Shown here: positions 38,493 through 49,000 of the stretch, in pieces | Layout: the number at the start of each line of letters is the position of its first letter | Numbering within the stretch: the stretch's first letter is position 1 | NCBI GenBank assembly: GCA_039720395.1 | Contig: CM077826.1 | Span: 31,616,810-31,680,809 of the forward strand | Length of the DNA stretch: 64,000 nt | Source: Liquidambar formosana | Taxonomy: Eukaryota; Streptophyta; Magnoliopsida; Saxifragales; Altingiaceae | Direction: 5' to 3' | Program-made: the position numbers and the translations under genes | Notes under the pieces: model-generated | What the model saw: the letters and a program-made list of their open reading frames with translations, nothing else | The model's database searches: none | What the model was told of the DNA's origin: nothing

Positions 38493-39199
38493 TTCAAATG
38501 CATATAGCATAATTCCACCGACAAGATATAATTGGGTCACAGGTTTCTGGGCTAGCTCATTGCATGTGAAATGGATTTAAGTTGAAGCCGGGTTCATGTC
38601 TGTTAATCCAACCTATTCAAGCGGAAGGGAGGTCATCCGAAAACCAATCCAAAAAGTCATTTGTAGTAAATACTAAATACTACTGCTGTTGGCTATGGCT
38701 TAGCAAATATGATCTTTCTAGCCATTCCTCACTATCTCATCTCACCCAATTTTTATTTCAAACTAATGGAATCAAATTTATCTCACTTGCTTCACTTCTT
38801 CCCAAATTTTTGTTTATTTATTTATTATTATTTTTTTTTTTGTAGAAAATTAGATTGCCTCTCTTGAGGTTTAATAAAATGACAATAACCTCTCTTGAGA
38901 TTTAATGAATTTAACATTCACCTCTCCTCCATCAATTGATCATTAGTTTGACTAACAGAAATGGATAATGTCATGCATAAAACCCACAAAAATGCCAAGA
39001 TTCCAAGATTATCCTTAATTAAGGAATACTGCATAAAATAACTAAATTAATTCTAAAATCATTTTTAAAGACAAAAATATCCCAATATACTAATATAGAC
39101 AATAGAATTCATTTTGCACCAAGATACAGGCCATGTGAAGACAAGGGTATCTTTATTTAATTTTTTTGCTACATCAAAATAGGAGCCAAAACCTGAAAG
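38493..39199. other. Intergenic DNA with small repeat
   Basis: A pair of CCTCTCTTGAGGTTTAAT / CCTCTCTTGAGATTTAAT phrases at 38858 and 38890 and a third truncated one are the only repeats noted. No gene. Confidence 0.45.

Positions 39200-39283
<84 letters not shown>
39200..39283. repeat. 84-bp pure A tract
   Basis: An uninterrupted adenine homopolymer runs from 39200 to 39283. It may be the tail of a non-LTR insertion, but no SINE or LINE body was recognised next to it. Its exact length is likely unreliable. Confidence 0.85.
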
Positions 39284-39285
<2 letters not shown>

Positions 39286-40383
39286 TGTTGGAAGAAAATT
39301 ATCTCACTTTGACTCCACTTGAGGAAACAGAGACAGGCTTCGAAGATTAGGCTCATCTTCATGTGAATCATGTTTGTTAATCTGGTAGCCATTAGAAAAA
39401 AAAAAAAAAAAAATTTGTCGAGTTTATGTCACGAGCTTTCTGAATTATTGCAGGATATAAGATGATGAATCTAACATTATTTAGTAGCTACAAGAGAATG
39501 TTAGTGTTTTGATAGGTCTTATCCCATCCCATGGGCTGTGTAGTCTATGGTCTTAATCAATTTCCAGAATTCAACCAGTCTCCTAATAAAAATTAACCAT
39601 CTGATCTTTATATTAGAATTTTCGTGACCCAAAATCAGATGGTCTATTCGAACTGAATGCGGAGAATAAAGGGTGAGAATCTTATATTGAGTGAAGATTT
39701 TAGTGACCATATCCTCTTGATCGAGTTGCTTTTCCTTTCAAATTTGGTGGAATGGTACAAAATACTTTTCCCATCTGTTCTTTTGTAAAGTTGGAAGTTG
39801 GGAGCACAGTTCCAAACACTAGAAAAATTTGAGAAAATAGTTTTTGCATAATTTTGAGCTAGTATGGCTATTCGAGTGTGAATTTACTCTCACAAGAGGA
39901 ATATAGGTTGCTGGCATTGATCCATGGCTGTTCTTTCCTTTAATTTCGTTTTGCTCTTTTCCTTTTTGTGGTCAAGACTCATGAGGCAAGCTTGAATCTA
40001 CAATCATCGTGGTCATATGGTCTTATAGTATTTTATTTTTTTTGCTGGTAAACGAGACCACTATTTATAAACAGACAAGCATATTCGATTATTTCATGCA
40101 TACTCGCCAACAGAAATGAGTAAATGCTTCTGGGGGTGCATTGAATTGTAAGGCAATTTAAGGTTTAAACTATGAACTCTGGGCACTAAGACTAAATAGC
40201 AAATGTAATTTCCCCAGACAAGCAAAAATCAAGGCAAGGAAAACTGAGTACTGATATTTGCTTTTCATCTGTCTTTGATCAATAACACATCACAGGCTTA
40301 CATATCTACTGCTAAAGCAAAAGAGGAAAATATTGGCAATTTTGCCTAGCTTTGGCATTGGCCAACATTCAAATTTTTAGCTA
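39284..40383. other. Intergenic DNA between convergent phosphatase genes
   Basis: No coding exon recognised. A 17-bp A run lies near 39395-39412. Confidence 0.5.
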
Positions 40384-41270
40384 CTAATGAGGAACTGGGA
40401 GAGCCTGAGGCAACGCTTCATGGGCAGACATGGGAATTGTCTGAAACTTGCAATCAACCGAGATCAACTGAGCAGAATTATTACTACTGATTTCTTCCAT
40501 TGAAATTGTGTTGGTAAGGCGAAGCAGAACACGCTCGAGCTCTTCCCCATCGGTCCACTCATGGATCTTCGCCTTAACAAGCATAAGGTTTTTGCATATT
40601 AGGTCCCAAAGAGGGAAGTTCTTCCTTGGCATCACATGGTCTCCCTCTCCAAGCTTCAAGCTCGGGCAAAAATCGCCGTTTCCATCCCCAAGATAGATGA
40701 ACTTTTTCTTCCCTTCCATGGATACAGAAGCTTGGATCCTTTCTATCACCACACCCTATTAAGATAAAAACCAGAGTCAGCCCATAAATAAGCATAATTC
40801 AGAATATCAATTTTTTTTTTTTTATATTAAAAACTAAGTGGGGTATAACCGTAATAAGTGGGATTAAAAAAGCAAAAAAAAAAATCAGATTGTTTGATTG
40901 GTTAGGTCAAAATCCAAAGCAGGACTCAAAAAATATTTAAAAAATGTTCCCGTATATTTGGACCAGATTGATGTCATGCTTGTATCATAATGCTACAATG
41001 ACGCATACTCCCTTTCATAAATCTTTCTAGAACTCGAAGCACCTTTAGAAGCTTTAATCACCAGGATTTTCTTAAATCTAGATTTCTCTGCAGAAGTTTA
41101 TTGTCTTAATCAACTAGTAAATTTCAATTAAGTTTGCCAAATAAAAATCCTGATTATTGATTGGTTATGAATTAAGAATAAAGGGGTAATCAATCAATCA
41201 CCTTGCACATGTTTGGAGGGCAGAGGCCGCAGCCATGAGGACATGAGTTGAAGTCATGGTAAGGGCAGAT

Positions 41271-41273
41271 CCC
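41271..41273 (-). other. Site of the single-base insertion in phosphatase copy 2
   Basis: Plus strand CCC (GGG on the coding strand) stands where copy 1 has GG in the RLRIFP region. The frame continues correctly on both sides if one base is discounted. Confidence 0.8.
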
Positions 41274-41475
41274 TTAGCCTTCCTTCTTCATCCACAAAGC
41301 TCGGATTCGTGTAAATCTCTGAGAAATAATTCCGCAGCCCATGATGCTCCAAAATTGTCTCGATAAAGAACAAATTCGCGTCGCTCACTATCTTCAAATC
41401 ACACCTAAATCAAATACATTGCCACCATAAATTTCTATTCCTCAGTGGGTAATAAGGAAGGGAAAAAAAGAATGT

Positions 41476-41500
41476 GAGAGAGAGAGAGAGAGAGAGAGAG
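41476..41500. repeat. (GA)n microsatellite in intron 2 of phosphatase copy 2
   Basis: A GA tract begins 7 bp from the intron donor on the coding strand, where it reads as CT repeats. Confidence 0.8.
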
Positions 41501-41960
41501 GGGTACCCCAGAGCATTGGCTGATTTAATGGCTGGAATGACCCTAGGATGCATGGGAACCCGCTTCAAGACTTCCACAATGTCCTGAATGGTTTTTCCTT
41601 GTGAATGAAGCTCCTTCATCATTCTATCCTGTAACATTTATGAGAAAGATGAATATGGGTTCCGATATTAAAAAAAAAAAAAAAAACCAGAAGAAATAAA
41701 AACAGAGGAAGAACATAAAAAAGTTGATTCCGTACTAACCATGAGAGAGTTCCAAGGCATGGTAGGGAGAAGCTGATTGAACAAGTCGGTGGCAGCCAAC
41801 TCATCGACCACCCAGTTATCGCTATCGCAGTCGATAATGGTCTTGTCGAAGTCGAAAACCACCACAATTCCAGCCATTCTCACCCCACAAATTCAAAAGC
41901 ACTTCTCCTCTTGCTACAACAACAGTAGTTGGTATGTGGTCACCTAAACAGAGAAGGCCA

Positions 41961-41968
41961 TATATATA
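41961..41968 (-). promoter_or_regulatory. TATA box, phosphatase copy 2
   Basis: TATATATA lies about 85 bp upstream of the ATG at 41877. Confidence 0.5.
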
Positions 41969-42273
41969 GAGATTTGATGGGAATGTGTGCGAAGATAACA
42001 GTCATGAATTGAGATGCCAAGGAATATTACATGAAGAGTTTGTGGTTTGTTACATGCCCCTCTTTCTGTTAAACTCTCTGTAGCCAATGTCATTGTGTGG
42101 TAGTGCCTGGATTAACTTAATAAAATGTTTATTTCTGGTCATAGCCGTCCGATGTAGGGACTCTACCATCAAGAAATTGTGGTTAGGAAATCCGACGGTT
42201 GTAGTGGCCTGATTTATTGTGCCTAACTTAGGATATGCTGGTCTCTTTTTTGTGGCCAAACGCGGGAATATGA

Positions 42274-42281
42274 GAATATTC
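42274..42281. promoter_or_regulatory. P1BS box GAATATTC (proximal), phosphatase copy 2
   Basis: Perfect GNATATNC site about 400 bp upstream of the start codon. It is one of a pair spaced 61 bp apart, mirroring the pair of copy 1. Confidence 0.55.
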
Positions 42282-42334
42282 GGCATAAAGTAAATTCCCA
42301 CTCCAACTATGAAACGCATTACCCACTTACAGGG

Positions 42335-42342
42335 GAATATTC
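42335..42342. promoter_or_regulatory. P1BS box GAATATTC (distal), phosphatase copy 2
   Basis: Second perfect GNATATNC site, about 460 bp upstream of the start codon. Confidence 0.55.
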
Positions 42343-43690
42343 TTGGTTTAGGGGGGGGTGATCCTCCCCTGTTCTAGCAGCCTGGCTGCTAACCATTTTT
42401 TTCTTTTTTCCCTCTTTTTCCCTCCTTTTCCATTTCGTAATCCCATCTCCCAACCCACCAGCTTTGAATATTAATATGGAATATATAATATATTTTCGAA
42501 TGTTTATCCACTGATTCATGAGTCGGGAATTATTCGGGATGGGAATGATTTGGAATACGGGAACAAATGAAAAGGAAAAATAAATAAATAAATTTCAGAA
42601 TGAATTTGCAAGTAAAAAAAGTGCCGAATGTCAAGAAATTCAGAACCATGTTGTGTCATTATTTTTAATAGTCAAATGAATTGGGAATGGTTTAAAAATA
42701 AAAATAAAAAATGGAGGAATGATCTAGGAATTAGTGAACTGAATGGGGTAAATTTGGTTTCATTTTGGGAAATTTAGATATTTGGGAATGAGTAGAAGAT
42801 TTGTAAGCCACCAAATTTGATGCTTACCAGCCAACTCGCCCAAAAGCACCCTTTCTGGGCAGCTAACTTTTTTCTCATCATAACCCACTAGCTTAATACT
42901 TTATCTTGATATGCATACCGACAGATTCATTATTTGGAAACTATTCGGATAGGAATAGTTTGAAATTTGGGAGCAAATGGAGGAATCTAAGGAACCAGTT
43001 GAATAAAAAATTAATTAATGAAAAAAATCGAGAACGAATTCACGAGTCAGAAAATTTATGTTACGCATGTTAAGAAATTGACGAAATAACATTAATGTTA
43101 ACATTCATCATCTTATATTCTGCAATAATTCAGAAAGATGATTCAACTCGACACTGCACTCTTTCTTTTCTTTTTTTTGATGGCTTCCAAATTAAGAAAC
43201 ATGATTCACATAAAGATGAGCCTAATATTCGAAGCTCGTATCCATTACCCCAGTTGTTGTTATGTCCTTCAGACTTAGGGTAACAAGTAACCAAGTATGT
43301 TCTAAAATGTGTAGGAAACAAGTTCAGACATGAATAGAAGTTGACACTGGCAACGTCCACAAATGCAAAGAAAGTAAAATCCAGCAGTTCAAACTAAAGC
43401 CTGTCATGATGCATATATATAGTCCTTTTTACTATAAGGTGTACCTGATGCAACTTTTCATTGGCCATCAGGTGACATCCATCCTAGACAATACTTTGAT
43501 GGCTTGCTTCATAGTCTTGTTTCTTGTACCATTCTCTATGCTGCATTCCATTCCGGTGACTACACAGTATCTCTCATTTGTCCAAATGCACCGTCTTGCC
43601 TGATGTGGTATAGGGTAATTTTAAATTAATGAGAAACTGATGAACAGGTTTTTTTTTTTTTTTTCTAGAGGAGAAGGAAATGTAATTGGA
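42343..43690. other. Intergenic DNA without recognised gene
   Basis: Short open stretches on both strands show no domain. Two related phrases (GAATTATTCGGGATGGGAATG at 42527 and GAAACTATTCGGATAGGAATAG at 42937) suggest an old repeat. Confidence 0.45.
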
Positions 43691-43888
43691 CATGTGGGAG
43701 TTATTTTTGGGACATGTTTGTTACTGACACGTTGTCGGTGACACACCAAACCGCACTTACCATGTAATTATATGGTTTTTTTTTTTTTTGGGGGGGGGGG
43801 GGGGGGTCATGGGAGTTATTTTTGGGACATGTTTGTTACTGACACCTAGTCGGTGACACACCAAACCGCACTTACCATGTAATTATAG
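43691..43888 (+). repeat. Direct repeat of about 80 bp with a T14-G17 junction
   Basis: The segment from GGGAGTTATTTTTGGGACATG to CTTACCATGTAATTATA occurs at 43691-43772 and again at 43809-43887, nearly identical (GTTG versus CTAG near the centre). Between them lie 14 T (43776-43789) and 17 G (43790-43806). Confidence 0.85.
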
Positions 43889-46065
43889 GAAGGCACGATG
43901 TGCTATAAGTCCAAATGGCTCTTATCGATCATAATCGATTGTAATGTGGTTGTAGGTTGCGTTGCATAAGTTCCATGCCACCATGGTCAAGTGAAAGAAG
44001 GAAAAAAAAGGGTGACGAGAGAAATGGACGACTCCACTTTGTTATATCCTGTCCTAGTCCATGGATAAATTACAGAATGATTATGAGTCAAGAAACTACT
44101 TTCCCAAAAGCATAAATGGTCATTATTTTCATGATTATGAGAAGTGTCGATTATGTGAGTGCCACCTGCACCACATGCTGCAGGAGCTAATCTAAGATCC
44201 GTCGAATTATTCAGATCAGCCATTTTAACTTTTAAGATAGTCTCAAGATTTGTTGAATTGCAATCCAACAACCATGAAATGACTCCTTGTATGAAGTGGG
44301 CTGTCATTTATCGACTGATTCGAGTCAAAACAACCTTTTTTTTTTTTTCCCCTTGGCCAGAAGCCAAGCTTTACTCGAGCTCCAAAATTTAGTGCCAAAC
44401 ATATTATGTAGTTTTGACAGGCTATCCAAACATAGTACGTCTCTTATTAAACAAACAAATAAAAATATTAATGCGAGCTGTTTATGTTTTTATTTAATTT
44501 CCCCCCAAAAATTTTGTGCAAATTTAGGAAAGGCTTGATATTCTTTGAAGTCAAATTTCATGAGACACCTTCTAATGAAGTTTACCCTAGCTTAATTTGA
44601 TTCAAGCAACCTGTCCAAATCCAAATTTCATAGAATTGTTGGAACTTCTATGTCGAACTTACCCAAAGGTTTAATTTTGTGGCAAAGGACTTTTTCTAGT
44701 GAATTCTCCCACTCCTGGCAAGTAAAGGTGGTAGGAAGATTTGGATTATAGATGTAGGTTTAACAAAGTTTCATTGCACTCAAAATATTTTCGACAACAA
44801 AGCAATATTTAAGATTGATTTATGTTGGAAATATTGCACAATGAGATATAAAATTACACTCCAAATATTTACAAATTCTTGAAGATACAAATAACCGAAA
44901 CTAAAAATAAAAGGAATGACTTATCGCGATCGTGGTTTGATGGCTGAAGCACGGAAAAGAACCATTGTCCTTGAAACCGATTTCACCCTCTCAAGAAATC
45001 TTCTGGTGCAGTTAGGGTTGTGGCAGCCGGCCTCCAGGATTCGACAGCCTAAAGCATGCCGGTAAGTGCGCACTCACAATACCGGGTCGCAGTGAAAATA
45101 TTCAACCCAACCCAACTCAACTCTTTAAACCAAATGAAAATTAGATAGATAGAAATAGAGGTTTTGAACGTGTCTCTATTTTAACTACAAAATGCTGAAA
45201 ATATATATATTGAAGTAATGTAAATTTGGGCAGCTCAAAACCAAACGCCACAATAGTCAAATTCTAAAATAATGATAGCAGTTACATATTATTAAAATAA
45301 TAAAGAATCAGAATTTATGTAGAAATATATTATAGCAATAAAGTCTAACGGCAATATGTGTTAATACACTTAATTGCTTCTGGGAAGGCAAACAAGAGCC
45401 ACTCAACTTTTATAGCCATAAAGTCCAAATGGGTCAAGCACATGAAACGTACAGTTACACAACTCGGGTTTTCAAAAGACTCAGAAGACTTGTAAGGGAA
45501 TTGCTAGAATATACCCACTCACACCAAATAAAGGTGTTCTCACTTATATATTAAAATTTGAATCATATTAAGATAAAAACTAACAATTTATTCCTCTGGG
45601 GAATCTTCCTTTTTTTCATTCATTGATTGCTTGAACCAAGGACATGGGAGGTGGTTCAATCCTCCTTGGTTATATTTCACTTCTTCAAAAAGTTAAGTAA
45701 TGAGTATACGGCCCTATTGTCACCATGGAGAGAAGTACCCTTCGAGAAACTATGAGCAAAAGCTCGGAGTTAGGAGTCCTTTTCATAAAATTTTCATTAA
45801 GAGGAGAAAAAATATAGTAGAATTGAGGCTGCATATCTTCTCTTATAGCCATAATGACAACTTCCATATTTATGACATTGTTTCCAGCAACAATTACACC
45901 CACACCCAATAGTCCTGCCTAATCACGACACATGGAGAAAATGCCTGTGAGGCTGTGACCCAAATTTATTTATCTAAACCAAGTAATAATCATAGATAGG
46001 ACCCCAGCATTTGAAAGTGTGGTTGCTTTCACACAAACTTGAAGCTTCCATCCTCGTCATCGGCA
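43889..46065. other. Intergenic DNA downstream of the ABC transporter
   Basis: About 2.2 kb without a recognised gene. A less AT-rich patch at 44920-45100 was examined for rRNA or tRNA similarity and none was seen. Confidence 0.5.
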
Positions 46066-49000
46066 TTATTGAAAATTGTCGAGATTTTGTAAGGAATTCC
46101 TCCTGCAGCTGGCCCAATATTCAGCCACAAGCTTGGAAAAAGAGGAGTTAGTCTCCATTAGCTTTGGAGGCTCATCATACTCAACCAGCTTCCCTACAAA
46201 ATTAAACCACCCCACATTTGCATGAATTGGCTTAATAGCAAAAACCCAAAACTCTACCAAGCTAATTAGTCTTGCTGGTCTAGTGGAGATCACTTAGGTT
46301 TTTTGTTACTAGTCCATTTCGGAGTAAAAAAAATGCTAAATAGTGCATAAAATTGTTTGGAAACATATTTTGGAAAGATGTTTTATGATTTTTTTTTTCT
46401 TTCTTATTTATTTATTTATTTTTAAATAGTCCATTTCCTGGGAACTTAAAAATGATATTATTAATTTGTGTCAAGTTGTCTCATGAAAATTGAATGACTT
46501 CATTTGTTAATTGTATAGGCATTGAAGGTACAAATCTCCCATATTGGATGGGGGGCATCGAAGATATTCAGAGCTATCATCATTATTGATGAAATAGGAA
46601 CAATTTCAAAATGATGGATTTGTTCTCAAATTTATATGCAAAACAAAATGAAACAACTCAATTTTCACGGGAAATCCAAAGAGGCCCTAAATAAATATGT
46701 AGCTTAAAAACAATGGCCATTATAGTCTTATCAATATATTAGATATAGTAAAAGTAGCTAGAAAGTATCATAGAAAGGTGTACGTGGAAAATGGAAGCAT
46801 ACCATATGAGAGGACCATGACCATATCACTATCTATGACAGTTGGAACTCTGTGAGCTACGGTTATCACAGTGCAATTCGAAAATTCCTGCCTGATAATT
46901 CTCTGTAGAATGGCATCGGTTGCAGAATCGATGGAAGCAGTAGCTTCATCTAGAACTAGAACTCTGTTTCTCTTAAGAAGGACTCTTCCTAGACAGAAGA
47001 GCTGGCGTTGCCCTGCGCTCCAATTTTCGCCTTCATCACTCACTGTTAAACCAACAAGGATGAGATGGAAACATCTACATTTGCCTCAAAAACTATGTTA
47101 GAGTTGAATGAAAATTCGCGTGTTTTGGAGCCAACTTGAATGAAGAATGACTTCATCAACTAAGATCCCTTTTGAATGTTCATGTTCAACATCAATGCTC
47201 TTTAATTTCTTGTTTATAGTAAAGGCATTAACAATAGGTAACTGGTCAATGTCTAGTGGCCATTAGTAGTCATTCTTTCTTGAAGTTGCATGTAGAAACA
47301 CATTTAATTTCCAGAATTCAACTCACCAGATGAGTCTAACAGGTTTGGGAGACTGCTGATGGTTGCCTTAAGCTGACACTTCTCTAGAGCCTGCAAATGA
47401 AGAACTCGTCAGACATGTGACTAATTTTATTATATTAAAGTGCTTTAACTTTTAAGATCACTTTCTTAATTGGGTTGTGCTAAAAGCTCACCGAAAATCA
47501 ATATATTTCAATATGACAACTAGTGGGCTCACCTGCCATATCTCATTATCGGTGTAGAGGCCTAGAGGGTCCAAGTTAGTTCGAACGCTACCCCTGAAAA
47601 GAGTTGGCTCTTGAGGGATGATGCTGAGCTTCATCCTCAAATCCTTCAGACCCATAGAGCAAATGTCAAGCCCATCTACAACAATATTCCCCCCTGCTGG
47701 TTCTACTAGACGGAACAAAGCACTTATTAGTGTGGTTTTTCCACTTCCTGTCCTTCCAACAACTCCCACCCTAGTCCCTTCCTTGAACGTGCAGGTGATT
47801 CCCTTGAGAACTAGTGGAGAATTTGGACGGTATTTTATCTGAAACAACAGAAGGAAAGAAAAATATATATCAGATTTGAGTATCATTAGTTAAGTGCTCA
47901 AGTATTTTAAGAGATGGATTTGAATACTATTAGGAAGCAACTTCAAGATGATTTCAAATAAACCATTGGAGATCATACTAGTAGTGAAATTATGGTGCCT
48001 ATCAGTAGTCATTTTCCCATGAAGTCACTACAAAACTTACACAATTGAGTATGAATTTAATTAGCATTTTACCTTTAGATCCTTCAACTCTATCCTACCC
48101 TTGGAAGGCCATGAAGCTGGTGGTCTTTTGTCCTCCACAATTGCTGGAGGCTCCGATGGTATATGCATGAACTGTTTGATCCGTTCAACTGAAATCATAT
48201 AATTTGCTAAGTTGCAATACCATCTAGTCATGAACACTTGTGTCCCCGTCAGTGCCAGAGCATAAGAAAGAGAAAGTCCCACAAGCCCTGTGACAAGAAG
48301 AAGAATGGGGGCGGTTTCGCCAGGGGGGGGGGGGGGGGGTGTTATCAACCGCCTTTCAAGAAACAGAAAATTTCCGAGTATAAAAAGGAGAACTATCTTG
48401 ACAAATTGTAGATACCTGGCGCAACGTAACCCTTGGGAAGTAAAATAAGGAGAAGAGTAGCAGCGAAAAGGGTCAGATTCTGAAGTGTTTCTATTCTTAA
48501 ATTTAACCATTCCACGGATGCATTAGAATGAAAGAAAAGTGTCGCATCCGTGTTGATGAGCTTTAGGTAGTTTTGGAAGAACCTGTCCACCATTTTAAAG
48601 GCTCTGATTGTGACCACTCCAAGTGATGTCTCAGCTACATAATTCACAACAGGAGCTTTTGTCGTTCCATTAATCCTAATTAGTTCCCTTGCAGTGGCGA
48701 AATAATACCCCTTCAGTCCAAAGAAAGAGCAAAATAATTAGCCTTTTCCATTTTTTAGTGAAGAAAAAAAGAGGGAGTGGAAAAGGTAAAGAACAAGAAG
48801 TAGAATTCACCTGAACATATTTTGTTGCTACCATAGCAAAAATGGCTACAATAAGAACTTGCCACGTGACTGAAGCCATAATTCCAATGGTCGCTAGAAG
48901 CTCAAGACAAGGAGACACCACAAAGATAATGGAGAAAGGTATGTCAAAATCCAAAACACTCAAATCTGAGGAAGCCTACAAGACCAAATTATCATGCATC

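Larger units (their letters stand above)
40384..41877 (-). pseudogene. HAD phosphatase, second copy, frameshifted in exon 3
   Basis: This is an inverted duplicate of the gene at 35755 with the same four-exon layout: exon 1 41740-41877 (138 bp), exon 2 41507-41628 (122), exon 3 41202-41404 (203) and exon 4 40384-40755 (372). Introns are 111, 102 and 446 bp, all GT-AG. The start MAGIVVVFDFDKT, the DFDKT motif, and exon 4 with GDGNGD are intact. Exon 3 is one base longer than in copy 1: an extra G in a GGG run at 41271-41273 shifts the frame after EGRLR, giving a TGA at 41254-41256. The product would stop at about 136 residues, before motif IV. All other exons and splice sites are clean, so this is either a very young pseudogene or a single-base assembly error in a functional paralogue. 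Two P1BS boxes sit upstream. If functional, the role matches copy 1. Confidence 0.88.

Noticed and set aside
39174..39392. 72-residue frame with a poly-phenylalanine stretch
   Set aside because: It is simply translation of the homopolymer tract.
44920..45100. GC-richer patch suspected to be a structured RNA gene
   Set aside because: No tRNA cloverleaf, 5S or other rRNA signature could be traced by eye.
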